A stretch of 64,000 nt of DNA from Streptomyces seoulensis (GCF_004328625.1 NZ_CP032229.1:3162001-3226000); one strand, 5' to 3'; counted from the stretch's first letter, positions 1 through 8,130 are shown. Numbers and translations are program-made. The notes: a model not told the origin generated them from the letters alone.

Positions 1-1126
1 CCATGATGCCCGCCAGGCCCAGCTCCTCGCCGAAGGTGGCGAGGATGAAGTCGGAGTTGGCGGCGAAGCGGATCAGCTCGGAGTGGCCCTGGCCCCAGCC
101 GGTGCCGAGGGTGCCGCCGGAGCCGAACGCCCACAGGGCCTGCTGGAGCTGGTCGGAATGCACACCGGTGACGCCCGGGGTGCGGCTCAGCTCGTACTCG
201 TGCATCGGGTTGAGCCATGCCTGCACACGTGTCTGGACGTGTGGCTCGAAGGTGGCCACGCCCACGGCGCCGGCCGCGGACATCAGCAGACCGAAGACGA
301 TCCAGCTGGTCCGCTCGGTGGCGACGTACAGCATGATCACGAACATGCCGAAGAACAGCAGCGAGGTACCGAGGTCGGTCTCGAAGACCAGGATCAGGAT
401 CGAGATGAACCAGACGACCAGGATCGGGCCGAGGTCGCGGCCGCGCGGCAGGTAGAGACCCATGAAGCGGCGGCTGGCGAGCGCGAGCGCGTCCCGCTTG
501 ACCATCAGGTAGCCGGCGAAGAAGACCGCGAGCACGATCTTGGCGAACTCACCGGGCTGGATGGTGAAGCTGCCGATCTTGATCCAGATCTTGGCGCCGT
601 AGGTCAGGTCGGCACCGAGGCCGGGCACCAGCGGGAGCAGCAGCAGCACCAGCGCGGCCACCATGGAGATGTAGGTGTACCGCTGCAGCGTGCGGTGTTC
701 CTTGAGGAAGATCAGCACGACGGCGAACAGAATGATGCCCAGCGCGGTGTAGACGAGCTGGTTGGTGGCCTTGCCGCCCGCCTGGCCGATGGACTGCAGC
801 AGCTTCGACTGGTCCAGGCGCCAGATGCACACCAGGCCGAGCCCGTTGAGCAGGGTGGCCAGCGGCAGCAGCAGCGGGTCGGAGTACGGCGCGAACTTGC
901 GCACCGCGAGGTGGGCGACGCCCGCCAGCAGGCCGAGGCCCAGGCCGTAGCCGAGCAGGCCCGCGGGGACCTGGTCGTTGAGGGCCAGGCCCACGTTGGC
1001 GTAGGCGAACACCGGGATGACCACCGCGAAGATCAGCAGGGCCAGCTCGGTGTTGCGGCGGCTCGGCGCACCGATCGAGCCGATCGTGGACGTGTGGTGC
1101 GTCGGCGTGTTCGTAGTACTGCTCAT
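1..1126 (-). CDS. rodA: FtsW/RodA/SpoVE-family SEDS glycosyltransferase (C-terminus cut by window edge)
   Basis: Polytopic SEDS-family protein that polymerises lipid II glycan strands at the membrane, normally with a cognate class B PBP. It starts at ATG 1126 (MSSTTNTPTHH) and at least nine hydrophobic segments follow. Typical SEDS stretches are visible: KIGSFTIQPGEFAKIVL, FETDLGTSLLFFGMF and SGGTLGTGWGQG. The end lies outside the window. It follows the PP2C gene by 27 bp, and the order fhaA-fhaB-pstP-rodA matches the mycobacterial and Streptomyces cluster in which pbpA and pknB come next. RodA is preferred over FtsW because of this context. Confidence 0.93.
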   Translation of the reverse strand, partial: MSSTTNTPTHHTSTIGSIGAPSRRNTELALLIFAVVIPVFAYANVGLALNDQVPAGLLGYGLGLGLLAGVAHLAVRKFAPYSDPLLLPLATLLNGLGLVCIWRLDQSKLLQSIGQAGGKATNQLVYTALGIILFAVVLIFLKEHRTLQRYTYISMVAALVLLLLPLVPGLGADLTYGAKIWIKIGSFTIQPGEFAKIVLAVFFAGYLMVKRDALALASRRFMGLYLPRGRDLGPILVVWFISILILVFETDLGTSLLFFGMFVIMLYVATERTSWIVFGLLMSAAGAVGVATFEPHVQTRVQAWLNPMHEYELSRTPGVTGVHSDQLQQALWAFGSGGTLGTGWGQGHSELIRFAANSDFILATFGEELGLAGIM

Positions 1127-1153
1127 CGTGTGACGGGGCCTCTCACGGCTTGC

Positions 1154-2707
1154 CTACTGCTTGCCGCACTGATCGGCGACCTTCTGCTCATCCTCGGAGA
1201 GGCTGGGGCCGGGCCGGGGAGTGGCGGACGCGGTCGGGGACTTCGAGGGCGACGCCTGCGACTTCGACCCGGAGGCCGAGGGGTCCGGCGAGGGGCTGGC
1301 CTTGGTGAAGGCGGTCTTGGTGGCACCGGTGGTGCCGCCGGCCGTGTCCTGGCCCGTCCTGGACTTCTGCTGCTCGCGCTCGGCGGCGGTGCGCTCGGCC
1401 TCCTTGCGGCAGGCGGACGCCTGCACGGAGAGGGCCTGCACCTTGGAGCGGGCCTGGGAAAGACCGCCCGCCACCACGATCGTGTTCTTGACCTGCTTCT
1501 GCTGGTACGACGGCAGGTACTTGAGTTCGATCTCGGGGTGGTCCTGCTCGACCTTGGACAGCGAGACCCAGGCGAGATCCTGGCTGATGCCCTGATAGAG
1601 CGCGACGTGCTCCCCGTTGACCCCGACGTAGTACTGGGTCTGGGTCCAGCGCCAGCCGCCGTAGACGGCGCCGCCGATCACCGCGAGGGCCAGCGCGCTC
1701 CAGAGGGAACGCTTCACCCAGCGCCGGCCCTTGCGGGGCTTGGTGAAGTCCTCCTCGGAGTACTCGCCGAAGCTGCCCTCGGGGACGTATTCCTCGGTGT
1801 CGCCGGAGGGCCCGCCGTGCCGGCCGCCGCCGGACTGCCTGCGGCCCTGGCGGCCGAGGTGCGAGGCCCGGCCGGCCGGGGTCTGCATGATGCCGTTGTC
1901 GTGGTTCAGGTGGTGCTGGTTCTCGGCGACGGCGCCGACCACGACCGGGGTGTCGGAGAGCTGCCCGGCGAGGGTGTCGCCGGTCTCCAGGTCGAGCACG
2001 TCGGCGACGATCACCGTGATGTTGTCGGGGCCGCCGCCGCGCAGCGCGAGCTGGATCAGCTCCTGCACGGTCTCCTGCGGGCCCTGGTAGCTGGCGAGCG
2101 CCTCCTCCATCGTCTGGTGGGAGACGACACCGGAGAGCCCGTCGGAGCAGATCAGGTAGCGGTCGCCGGCGCGGACCTCGCGGATGGAGAGGTCGGGCTC
2201 GACGTGGTCGCCGCTGCCGAGGGCGCGCATCAGCAGGGCGCGCTGCGGGTGGGCGCCGGCCTCCTCCTCGGTGATCCGGCCCTCGTCGACCAGGCGCTGC
2301 ACCCAGGTGTGGTCCTGGGTGATCTGGCTGAGCATGCCGTCGCGCAGCAGGTAGGCGCGCGAGTCGCCGACGTGTACGAGGCCGAGCCGCTGGCCGGTCC
2401 ACAGCAGCGCGGTGAGGGTGGTCCCCATGCCTTCGAGCTGGGGGTCCTCCTCGACCATGGAGCGCAGCTGCTCGTTGGCGCGGCGCACGGCGGTGCCGAG
2501 CGAGGTGAGGATGTCGGAGCCGGGCACGTCGTCGTCGAGCGTGACCAGGGTGGAGATGACCTCCGAGGAGGCGACCTCACCGGCGGCCTGGCCGCCCATG
2601 CCGTCGGCGATGGCGAGCAGGCGCGGACCGGCGTAACCGGAGTCCTCGTTGCCCTCCCGGATCATGCCCTTGTGCGATCCGGCGGCGAAGCGCAGTGACA
2701 GGCTCAT
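1154..2707 (-). CDS. pstP: PP2C-type Ser/Thr protein phosphatase, membrane anchored (PstP-like)
   Basis: Metal-dependent PP2C phosphatase expected to reverse PknB-type phosphorylation of cell-wall and division proteins. The catalytic domain fills the N-terminal half: SHKGMIREGNEDSGYAG, IADGMGGQAAGEVAS, HVGDSRAYLLRDG, LICSDGLSG and GGPDNITVIVADV carry the metal-binding Asp residues. A linker, one transmembrane helix (SLWSALALAVIGGAVYGGW) and an extracellular Ser/Thr/Pro-rich tail follow. ATG 2707 is chosen because GAGGTG lies about 5 nt upstream and MSLSLRFAAGSHKG is the usual family start; the frame stays open to 2764. It sits between fhaB and rodA in one transcription unit. 517 aa. Confidence 0.95.
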   Translation of the reverse strand: MSLSLRFAAGSHKGMIREGNEDSGYAGPRLLAIADGMGGQAAGEVASSEVISTLVTLDDDVPGSDILTSLGTAVRRANEQLRSMVEEDPQLEGMGTTLTALLWTGQRLGLVHVGDSRAYLLRDGMLSQITQDHTWVQRLVDEGRITEEEAGAHPQRALLMRALGSGDHVEPDLSIREVRAGDRYLICSDGLSGVVSHQTMEEALASYQGPQETVQELIQLALRGGGPDNITVIVADVLDLETGDTLAGQLSDTPVVVGAVAENQHHLNHDNGIMQTPAGRASHLGRQGRRQSGGGRHGGPSGDTEEYVPEGSFGEYSEEDFTKPRKGRRWVKRSLWSALALAVIGGAVYGGWRWTQTQYYVGVNGEHVALYQGISQDLAWVSLSKVEQDHPEIELKYLPSYQQKQVKNTIVVAGGLSQARSKVQALSVQASACRKEAERTAAEREQQKSRTGQDTAGGTTGATKTAFTKASPSPDPSASGSKSQASPSKSPTASATPRPGPSLSEDEQKVADQCGKQ

Positions 2708-2848
2708 GCGCACCTCGCCAGTCGGCTCCGGGTACAGCCGGTCGTGTCGAGCCACACTGCCCACCCTCCGGTCGGGAGCGCGCCGGGGACCGGATTGCGA
2801 TCCGCCGCCGCGTGCTCGCTCCGCTCGCGCTCATTCATTGGTGTAGCA

Positions 2849-3382
2849 CTACTTCCGCAGCTCGATGACGGTCTTGCCGATGCGGATCGCCCCGCCCACC
2901 GGGATCGGCGTCGGGGTCGTCAGCCGGGACCGGTCCAGGTAGGTGCCGTTGGTGGAGCCGAGGTCCTCGACGATCCACTGGCCGTCGCGGTCGGGGTAGA
3001 TCCTGGCATGCCTGCTGGAGGCGTAGTCGTCGTCCAGGACGATCGTGGAGTCGTGCGCACGGCCCAGGGTGATGGTCTGGCCCTGGAGCGCCACGGTGGT
3101 CCCGGCGAGGGTGCCCTCGGTGACGACGAGCTTGCTGGGCGCGTTGCGCCGCTGGCGGCCGCCGCTCTGCTGGGCCCGCTGTCCGCGCTGGCCGCGCTGC
3201 TGCGGGGGTGCGGACTGCTGCCGGGCCGCGGTCTGCGGGCGCTGGGCCTCCCGGCGTGCTCCCCGCTGTGTGACACGCGTACCGAACAGGTCGCTGCGGA
3301 TGACCTGCACGGCCACGATCACGAACAGCCACAGTACGGCCAGGAAACCCAGCCGCATGACCGTGAGGGTCAGCTCTGACAT
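2849..3382 (-). CDS. fhaB: FHA-domain membrane protein FhaB (FipA-like)
   Basis: 177-aa protein with one N-terminal transmembrane helix (LGFLAVLWLFVIVAVQVI), a Gln/Arg-rich linker, and a C-terminal FHA domain from about residue 85. The phosphothreonine-binding signature is clear: ITLGRAHDSTIVLDD, SSRHARI, and VEDLGSTNGTYLD. It should dock phosphorylated partners of the PknB pathway at the membrane. It lies 10 nt downstream of fhaA and 141 nt upstream of pstP, all co-directional, which supports an operon. Confidence 0.94.
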   Translation of the reverse strand: MSELTLTVMRLGFLAVLWLFVIVAVQVIRSDLFGTRVTQRGARREAQRPQTAARQQSAPPQQRGQRGQRAQQSGGRQRRNAPSKLVVTEGTLAGTTVALQGQTITLGRAHDSTIVLDDDYASSRHARIYPDRDGQWIVEDLGSTNGTYLDRSRLTTPTPIPVGGAIRIGKTVIELRK

Positions 3383-3392
3383 TGCCCCCGCT

Positions 3393-4247
3393 TCACCCTT
3401 CGGCTTGCCTATAGATAACGGTGGTGCTGCCCACGACGATCCGCGAGCCGTCGCGGAGCGTAGCGCGGGTGGTGTGCTGCCCGTCCACCACGATGCCGTT
3501 GGTGGACCCGAGGTCCTGGATCGTCGAGGGCGTCCCGGTGCGGATCTCGCAGTGCCTGCGGGAGACGCCGGGGTCGTCGATGCGCACGTCCGCCTCGGTG
3601 CTGCGGCCCATCACGAGGGTCGCGCGGGAGATCTGGTGGCGGGTGCCGTTGACCTCGATCCAGTACCGGGTCGCGGCGCCGCCCATCGGGGCGGCGGCGG
3701 GGCGCTGGGTCGCGGGCTGGGGGTAGCCGTAGCCGCCGGGCCGGGCGCCGGGGGGCGGCGCGGACGGCATCGGGGGGGCTCCGGCGGGCGGGTAGCCGTA
3801 TCCGCCCTGGGGGGACTGGGGTGCCGCCGGGCCCGGGCCGCCGGAGTGCGGGGCCTGGGGCTCCTGGCTGCTGGAGGAGGCGAGGGTGCGGCTGCGCACC
3901 CGGTACAGACCGGTGTCCAGGTCGGGGGCCTTCTCCAGGGTGACCTTGATCGGCCCCATGAAGGTGTAGCGCTGCTGCTTGGCGTAGTCGCGCACCATTC
4001 CGGCCAGCTCGTCACCGAGTTGTCCGGAGTACGGGCTGAGGCGCTCGTGGTCGGGCGTGCTCAGCTCCACGATGAAGTCGTTGGGCACGACGGTCCGGTC
4101 GCGGTTCCAGATCGTCGCGTTGTTGTCGCACTCCCGCTGGAGCGCGCCGGCGATCTCCACCGGCTGGACCTCGGACTTGAACACCTTGGCGAAGGTGCCG
4201 TTGACCAGACCTTCGAGACGCTGCTCGAATTTCTTCAGGACTCCCAT
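3393..4247 (-). CDS. fhaA: FHA-domain protein FhaA with DUF3662 N-terminal domain
   Basis: 284-aa cytoplasmic adaptor. The N-terminal DUF3662 domain (MGVLKKFEQRLEGLVNGTF, VQPVEIAGALQREC, VPNDFIVELS) is followed by a Gly/Pro/Tyr-rich linker (residues about 135-190) and a C-terminal FHA domain (LVMGRSTEADVRIDDPGVSRRH, QDLGSTNGIVVDG). In mycobacteria FhaA binds the PknB-phosphorylated pseudokinase of MviN, linking signalling to peptidoglycan precursors; the same role is inferred here. The start is fixed by a strong GGAGGAGGTG site just upstream of ATG 4247, although the frame stays open further. It is the first gene of the rodA-direction operon. Confidence 0.94.
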   Translation of the reverse strand: MGVLKKFEQRLEGLVNGTFAKVFKSEVQPVEIAGALQRECDNNATIWNRDRTVVPNDFIVELSTPDHERLSPYSGQLGDELAGMVRDYAKQQRYTFMGPIKVTLEKAPDLDTGLYRVRSRTLASSSSQEPQAPHSGGPGPAAPQSPQGGYGYPPAGAPPMPSAPPPGARPGGYGYPQPATQRPAAAPMGGAATRYWIEVNGTRHQISRATLVMGRSTEADVRIDDPGVSRRHCEIRTGTPSTIQDLGSTNGIVVDGQHTTRATLRDGSRIVVGSTTVIYRQAEG

Positions 4248-4327
4248 GGGGCACCTCCTCCGTCGCTGCCGTTCTGCCGTGCCGTGCTCGGCGCGGCAGC
4301 CTCGCCGGTACTGCTCACTGATCGTAT

Positions 4328-4354
4328 CTACGCGCCCGGCAATCAGCCGGTTCC
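4328..4354 (-). promoter_or_regulatory. Candidate ECF-sigma promoter upstream of fhaA
   Basis: Read on the minus strand, GGAAC and CGTAG are separated by 17 bases, the layout of ECF-type (SigE-like) promoters in Streptomyces. The site would start transcription some 70-80 nt upstream of the fhaA start codon. It would link the phosphosignalling operon to cell-envelope stress. This is inferred from spacing only. Confidence 0.35.
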
Positions 4355-4493
4355 CCCAGCGGACCCCCTTCGAACTCCTTCGGAGGAGGATCGTAGAGGT
4401 GGTCCCGGTCCAGTGTCCCGCACCCGGCGCCCGGTCCGGTCCCCCTGTGGATGAGATGGCCGGGACCGGTACGAGGTTGATACGTGAACAGCT

Positions 4494-4502
4494 TTGTCCA
4501 CA
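4494..4502 (+). promoter_or_regulatory. DnaA-type box TTGTCCACA
   Basis: Exact match to the preferred Streptomyces DnaA box TTGTCCACA, in the gap between fhaA and tRNA-Leu. Identical boxes lie between genes at 36085-36093, 48042-48050 (complement) and 50733-50741. Confidence 0.45.
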
Positions 4503-4625
4503 GGGGCGGGGGTTGCGGGAGCGTCCGCCGGGGCCGCCGTGCGGTGCGGGTTCCCGGGCCGTGCGGGACAGATGGCCTGGTGGGGGGCCTGGGGAAGGGA
4601 TGTGATTCCACCCCTGGGGCCGTGC

Positions 4626-4631
4626 TAATGT
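4626..4631 (+). promoter_or_regulatory. Candidate -10 (TAATGT) of the tRNA-Leu promoter
   Basis: TAATGT lies about 55 bp upstream of the tRNA, with a weak GTGATT -35-like hexamer about 18 bp further up. The rest of the 4248-4686 gap holds the ECF-like site and the DnaA-type box described separately; I see no gene in it. Confidence 0.3.
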
Positions 4632-4686
4632 TCTGCATGTCGGAAGGGGCCAGCCCGCAAGGGCCGAACCGGAAGACACACCCAAT

Positions 4687-4773
4687 GCGCGGGTGGCGGA
4701 ATAGGCAGACGCGCTGGATTCAGGTTCCAGTGCCCGAAAGGGCGTGGGGGTTCAACTCCCCCCTCGCGCACCA
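4687..4773 (+). tRNA. tRNA-Leu (anticodon CAG)
   Basis: 87-nt class II tRNA. The acceptor stem GCGCGGG pairs with CTCGCGC (one G-U), the discriminator is A, and CCA is encoded. The anticodon stem CTGGA/TCCAG encloses loop TTCAGGT with anticodon CAG, and a long variable arm (TGCCCGAAAGGGCG) precedes the T arm GGGGGTTCAACTCCCCC. Terminator hairpins follow directly. The accessory island begins about 170 bp downstream, but I find no duplicated tRNA 3' end at the island's far side, so the tRNA is not shown to be the integration target. Confidence 0.97.
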
Positions 4774-4774
4774 G

Positions 4775-4796
4775 GGAGCACCGACGAAAGTGCTCC
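4775..4796 (+). terminator. Hairpin directly after tRNA-Leu
   Basis: GGAGCAC and GTGCTCC form a 7-bp stem with an 8-nt loop, starting 2 nt after the CCA end. It probably ends or helps process the tRNA transcript. Confidence 0.6.
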
Positions 4797-4808
4797 TGAC
4801 GCACCGAC

Positions 4809-4846
4809 GGAACGGGCGGCATCGTGATCACGATGCCGCCCGTTCC
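4809..4846. terminator. 38-bp perfect palindrome, strong terminator hairpin
   Basis: The whole 38-bp segment is its own reverse complement (arm GGAACGGGCGGCATCGTGA), giving a very stable stem. A related core, GGGCGGCATC...GATGCCGCCC, is found in the terminator at 35919-35951, just inside the other end of the island. Confidence 0.75.
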
Positions 4847-4869
4847 TCTGTGTATGGGTAAAAACACGT

Positions 4870-4909
4870 GGACCGCCGACGGCTTGGGGCCGTCGGCGGT
4901 CCGGTTTTT
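4870..4909 (+). terminator. Rho-independent terminator
   Basis: GACCGCCGACGGC and GCCGTCGGCGGTC form a 13-bp stem with a 5-nt loop, followed by GGTTTTT. The T-run makes this the clearest intrinsic terminator downstream of the tRNA. Confidence 0.8.
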
Positions 4910-4952
4910 GGGTGTGGATCTTCGATTGCGCTGCGGCGGGCTACGGGTGGCT

Positions 4953-4970
4953 TGTGATGAAGGTCTCAGG
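4953..4970 (+). repeat. Left copy of imperfect 18-bp direct repeat bounding the island
   Basis: TGTGATGAAGGTCTCAGG matches TGTGAGGAAGGTCTCAGG at 35999-36016 with one mismatch. A shared GGGTGGC lies a few bases further upstream in both copies (4945-4951 and 35988-35994). The two copies sit just outside all accessory genes, so they are candidate attachment or target-duplication sequences. Confidence 0.45.
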
Positions 4971-4982
4971 TCTGGGTGACTC

Positions 4983-6743
4983 TCAGGGCTGGTTGACGTG
5001 GCCCTTGGGGGTCCAGGTGCCCAGTGGCTTGGTCTTGCGGCGACGGGTGGGCCGACGGTGGGGCCGGTCGCCGTGGAGGGCGATGGAGTTCGCCCAGGCG
5101 GTGAGCTTGCGGCGGTTGGCGTGGGCGAGTTGGAAGGCCAGCAGGAGGGTCTGGGCGGCGATGCCGCGGATGCGGCGGGTGCCGGCATCCTCGAGGCGCT
5201 CGTGGAGGGGGTCCTTGGCGTAGCCGTTGATGCCCTCGACGCTGTTGCGGAGCCGGAAGTACACGCGCTGCCAGGCTTCGGAGCCGTACTGGAGGGGCTG
5301 CCAGAGGCTGGCGCCGGCTTCTGGTGGGACAGTGACGGTCTTCTGGATGCAGCACGGGGGTGAGCCTGCAGGGCTCGGAGCGGGGTCGACGAGGGGCAGG
5401 TGGATGCCACGGCCGAGGGTGTGCTTCTTGAGGGAGCACTGGGTGCGGTTGGCTTCGGCGGGGCACATCACACGGCGGTGACCTTCGGAGTCGGGGCGCT
5501 GTTTGGGCATGAAGAGGTACGCGGCGCGGGCACGGATGCGGTCGATCCAGGTCTGCTTGTCGATCTTCTCGGCGATCAGATCCTTGGTGGCGTCCTTGAG
5601 TTCCTGGGGCATGGATGGGCAGTACCAGTTGCCCTCGACGAGTTGAGCGCCGGCGAATCCTGCCTGGACGCCGAGCTGGTCCTTCGCGTAGTCGTAGACG
5701 GGCTCGTAGCCCATGGCGCGGATGGGGAGTTGGAAGTTCTCCGGCTTCTGGCCGTTGTAGGCGCGATCGCCTGCCAGGTAGCCGCGCGGAAGGCTGTCGT
5801 CGATCTGCTGGAGGGCTTCGACGGCGACATGTCCGGGGCGATGGCTGGGCTTGTCGACGGAGAAGGCGATGACGAGGGCGGGTACGACGTCGGGGTTCGC
5901 GGAGCCGTCGGGCAGCGGGGCGCCGTCTTGGTCGGGGTCGCGGGCGATGACGAGGGAGGCGTCGTAGCCGAACAGCCGCTTCTTGATGCGTTCCGCCTTC
6001 CTCTGGAGCCCGGCGCCTTTCTTGCCCCGCTGGGCGGGGGCGAGGTCGTCGAGGGCGAGAGGGTCCTCGTGCTTGGCGGTGCGCACGTACCAGCCGGCGT
6101 CGGGGTCGGTGGAGGTGACGGGGCCATCGGAGGCGAGGCCCTTCGCGTACGTGCCGATGACAGTGGCGTCGACGCAGACTGAGCCGTGCCAGTGGTCTTC
6201 CAGGAGGGGGAGGGCCTCGCGTAGGGACATGGCGAGGATCATGTTGGTCACGCGGAGCATGAGCGTGCGCTTACGAGCAAGCTCGCCGCGGTCTGCCTTT
6301 GCTAGGAACTTCTCTGCTTGGCGGCGGGCCAAGCGGTGGTTCTTGGGCAGCGGGGACGGGTCGATCGCATCGAGGACGCTGTGGATGCGGCGGCGGACGA
6401 CGGCGTAGGCGGCCTCGAAGCCGCGATCATGGTCGGGATAGCGGCGCAGGCCGAGTAGCTGGCGCATCTCGTCGGAGAGCGCGAAGTACAGCAGGTCCGT
6501 GACGGCGGTGAAAAGGATGACGCCGCCGTTGCGTGCGGCGGTCAGGCACATGCCGACCAGCAGGGCCTCGACCGGAAGGGTGCAAGGGCTGCCTGTTCCG
6601 CGGGCGACGAGCGGTTCGATTTCCTCGATCAGGCCGGAGCCGGCCACTTCGTCGAGGACCTCCATGACCTCGTGGTCGAGGACAAGCGCGCGCTGAGAGC
6701 GCAGGCGGGCGATACGGGGGTGGCGCGCGAGACGGCTGTTCAT
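4983..6743 (-). CDS. DDE transposase, IS4/IS1182-like
   Basis: 586-aa transposase with an apparently complete DDE set: D192 (VCVDATVIGTY), D326 (YLAGDRAYNGQKPE) and E503 (LRNSVEGINGYAK). The YAK and later LHERLEDAGTRRIRG segments resemble RNase H-fold IS transposases. An insertion with four or more Cys (about residues 375-465: YCP, MCP, QC, CC) separates the last two acidic residues and may bind zinc. ATG 6743 has AAGGAG about 8 nt upstream. The stop codon of the upstream integrase-like gene is 2 nt away, so the two are co-translated. No flanking terminal inverted repeats were found by eye, so it may not be a free-standing IS. Confidence 0.8.
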   Translation of the reverse strand: MNSRLARHPRIARLRSQRALVLDHEVMEVLDEVAGSGLIEEIEPLVARGTGSPCTLPVEALLVGMCLTAARNGGVILFTAVTDLLYFALSDEMRQLLGLRRYPDHDRGFEAAYAVVRRRIHSVLDAIDPSPLPKNHRLARRQAEKFLAKADRGELARKRTLMLRVTNMILAMSLREALPLLEDHWHGSVCVDATVIGTYAKGLASDGPVTSTDPDAGWYVRTAKHEDPLALDDLAPAQRGKKGAGLQRKAERIKKRLFGYDASLVIARDPDQDGAPLPDGSANPDVVPALVIAFSVDKPSHRPGHVAVEALQQIDDSLPRGYLAGDRAYNGQKPENFQLPIRAMGYEPVYDYAKDQLGVQAGFAGAQLVEGNWYCPSMPQELKDATKDLIAEKIDKQTWIDRIRARAAYLFMPKQRPDSEGHRRVMCPAEANRTQCSLKKHTLGRGIHLPLVDPAPSPAGSPPCCIQKTVTVPPEAGASLWQPLQYGSEAWQRVYFRLRNSVEGINGYAKDPLHERLEDAGTRRIRGIAAQTLLLAFQLAHANRRKLTAWANSIALHGDRPHRRPTRRRKTKPLGTWTPKGHVNQP

Positions 6744-6745
6744 GG

Positions 6746-7657
6746 TCAGAACTCCTTCAGTGCGGCTGCGGCCTGGTCGGGTGAGAGGTTCCGTACGTGG
6801 GGCAGGACCCGGTCGATGGAGCGCAGGGTGGTCAGGCCGGCGGCGGCCATCAGGGTGGGCAGGTGCATACGGGCTTCGATGGCGTCGACGAGCCACGTGG
6901 CGCGGGCCCGGCCTATGACCAGCGGTGGTGTTCCGGGCGGCTTCTTTGTGCGGGCGAGGAAGTTGGTGACGGTGTTGGTGCCGCGGGCGTAGCTGCTCGG
7001 GCGGAAGAGGTAGCGGGCCTGGCCGGGGCGAGAGGCCCAGGCGGTGGCCTCGGTGAGGACCGGCGCCCAGGCGGTGCGGCACAGCACTACGCGGGCGCGT
7101 GGCCCACGGACGGCGACGGCCACGGCTCCGTTGGGTGCCTCGCGTACGTCGTGGGTGCGCAGCGGGATGATCTCGGGTGAGTCCAGGGCGCAGCCGAAGC
7201 CTAGAGCGAGCAGGAGCAGGCAGTTGTAGCGCAGTTCGTCGGTGGGCTGAGCGCGGGCTGTGGCGTACAGCTGGGCTTGTTCGGGCTGCGTATAGGGGCG
7301 GGAGGCGTCTGAGCCGGAGTACGCGGCCGGGTTGCCGGTGATCAGGTCGGGGCCGAGCAAAGCGCGGCGGAGTTTGTTGAGGCGGCAGCGGCGGTTGGAG
7401 CGGGAGGACTCCTCCAGGTGCAGACAGCCGGTGGCCAGGTACCACTCGATCGCTTCCGCGGTGAGCAGGTGCTCGGCCTTTGTGGGGCGTCCGCTGGCAT
7501 CGGCGTATGCCGCGGCGTGCGCGAGGGCGCCGAGCCAGTCCCGTGCCTCCTTCGGCGTGACCGGTTTGGCTGCGGCCACCGCACGGCGGCAGTCGGGGCC
7601 GACGCGGTCCCAGACAGGGCCGGGCAACTTAGGCCGGTAGCGCTCGATCGCGTCCAT
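6746..7657 (-). CDS. Integrase-like protein lacking tyrosine-recombinase catalytic residues
   Basis: 303-aa protein with the fold signature of phage-integrase/tyrosine-recombinase proteins: an N-terminal helical SAM-like part, then NCLLLLALGFGCALDSPEIIPLRTHDV where Arg I would sit in active enzymes, and HLPTLMAAAGLTTLRSIDRVLPHV near the end. The expected Arg is replaced (CALDSPEI), no HxxR box is seen, and there is no C-terminal Tyr, so strand cleavage looks impossible. It is probably a DNA-binding partner of the DDE transposase, whose start codon follows its stop by 2 nt. ATG 7657 follows GGTGGAGA. Confidence 0.6.
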   Translation of the reverse strand: MDAIERYRPKLPGPVWDRVGPDCRRAVAAAKPVTPKEARDWLGALAHAAAYADASGRPTKAEHLLTAEAIEWYLATGCLHLEESSRSNRRCRLNKLRRALLGPDLITGNPAAYSGSDASRPYTQPEQAQLYATARAQPTDELRYNCLLLLALGFGCALDSPEIIPLRTHDVREAPNGAVAVAVRGPRARVVLCRTAWAPVLTEATAWASRPGQARYLFRPSSYARGTNTVTNFLARTKKPPGTPPLVIGRARATWLVDAIEARMHLPTLMAAAGLTTLRSIDRVLPHVRNLSPDQAAAALKEF

Positions 7658-7692
7658 CGTGACTCTCCACCAGGAAAGGACCCCGGGAGGGG

Positions 7693-7708
7693 TGCTATTC
7701 CAATAGCA
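7693..7708. promoter_or_regulatory. Palindromic operator candidate TGCTATTCCAATAGCA
   Basis: A 7-bp inverted repeat (TGCTATT/AATAGCA) with a CC centre lies in the divergent gap between the integrase-like gene and the XRE regulator. A near copy (TGCTATTCTAATAACG) occurs at 12000-12015 in the other divergent promoter region of the mobile module, which suggests one shared regulator. Confidence 0.45.
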
Positions 7709-7768
7709 TGAGGCGGAGGCGGCGGACACTGTCATGCGGGGAGGGCCGGATGGGCGACACTCTTCGAC

Positions 7769-8080
7769 GTGCCCCAGGGAGACAAGCGACGACTCAAGCC
7801 CCACACGTACGTGGTCGAGGGCATCTGGCCGCACGCCGTGCTCGGTGACCACCACGGGGCCTGGGTGGCGCAGGAGGTGGCAGCCAGGCTGCGCCGGGTG
7901 ATCGACGCCAATGGCTGGTCGGTCGCCGAGGTGTCCCGGCGTGCCGGGGTGTCCCGGATGACGATCGTGCAGGTGCTCGACGGCGCGGTTTGGTGCGACC
8001 TGCTGACGATCGCAAACCTGGAGAAGGCGCTCGAGGTGGACCTGTGGCCCGGCCGTGAGCCGGGCAATCCTCCGCGATGA
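7769..8080 (+). CDS. XRE-family helix-turn-helix regulator
   Basis: 103-aa protein with a central HTH_3-type domain, about residues 30-88: VAARLRRVIDANGWSVAEVSRRAGVSRMTIVQVLDGAVWCDLLTIANLEKAL. The GTG start at 7769 is chosen from the length of the homology; no strong ribosome site is visible. It is divergent from the integrase-like/transposase pair and is a natural candidate to bind the palindrome at 7693-7708. Two hairpins downstream end its transcript. Confidence 0.75.
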   Translation: MPQGDKRRLKPHTYVVEGIWPHAVLGDHHGAWVAQEVAARLRRVIDANGWSVAEVSRRAGVSRMTIVQVLDGAVWCDLLTIANLEKALEVDLWPGREPGNPPR

Positions 8081-8108
8081 ATTCGCATGAGCATTCGGAC
8101 TCCTCAAA

Positions 8109-8130
8109 CTGCCTCTCGAGAAAGAGGCAG
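8109..8130. terminator. Hairpin downstream of the XRE gene
   Basis: CTGCCTCT and AGAGGCAG form an 8-bp stem with a 6-nt loop in the convergent gap between the XRE gene and the minus-strand winged-helix gene. A second hairpin, GGTCCAG...CTGGACC, lies at 8220-8240. Confidence 0.5.

Noticed and set aside
83-2698. Very long plus-strand open frame opposite rodA and pstP
   Set aside because: It is antisense to two clear genes and encodes a low-complexity His/Gly/Arg/Leu-rich product; such mirror frames are normal in GC-rich DNA.
4687-4773. tRNA-Leu as the integration site of the island
   Set aside because: No copy of the tRNA 3' end is found near 36 kb, and the left border repeat lies about 180 bp beyond the tRNA.
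6746-7657. Active tyrosine integrase for the island
   Set aside because: Arg I, HxxR and the catalytic Tyr are not present.
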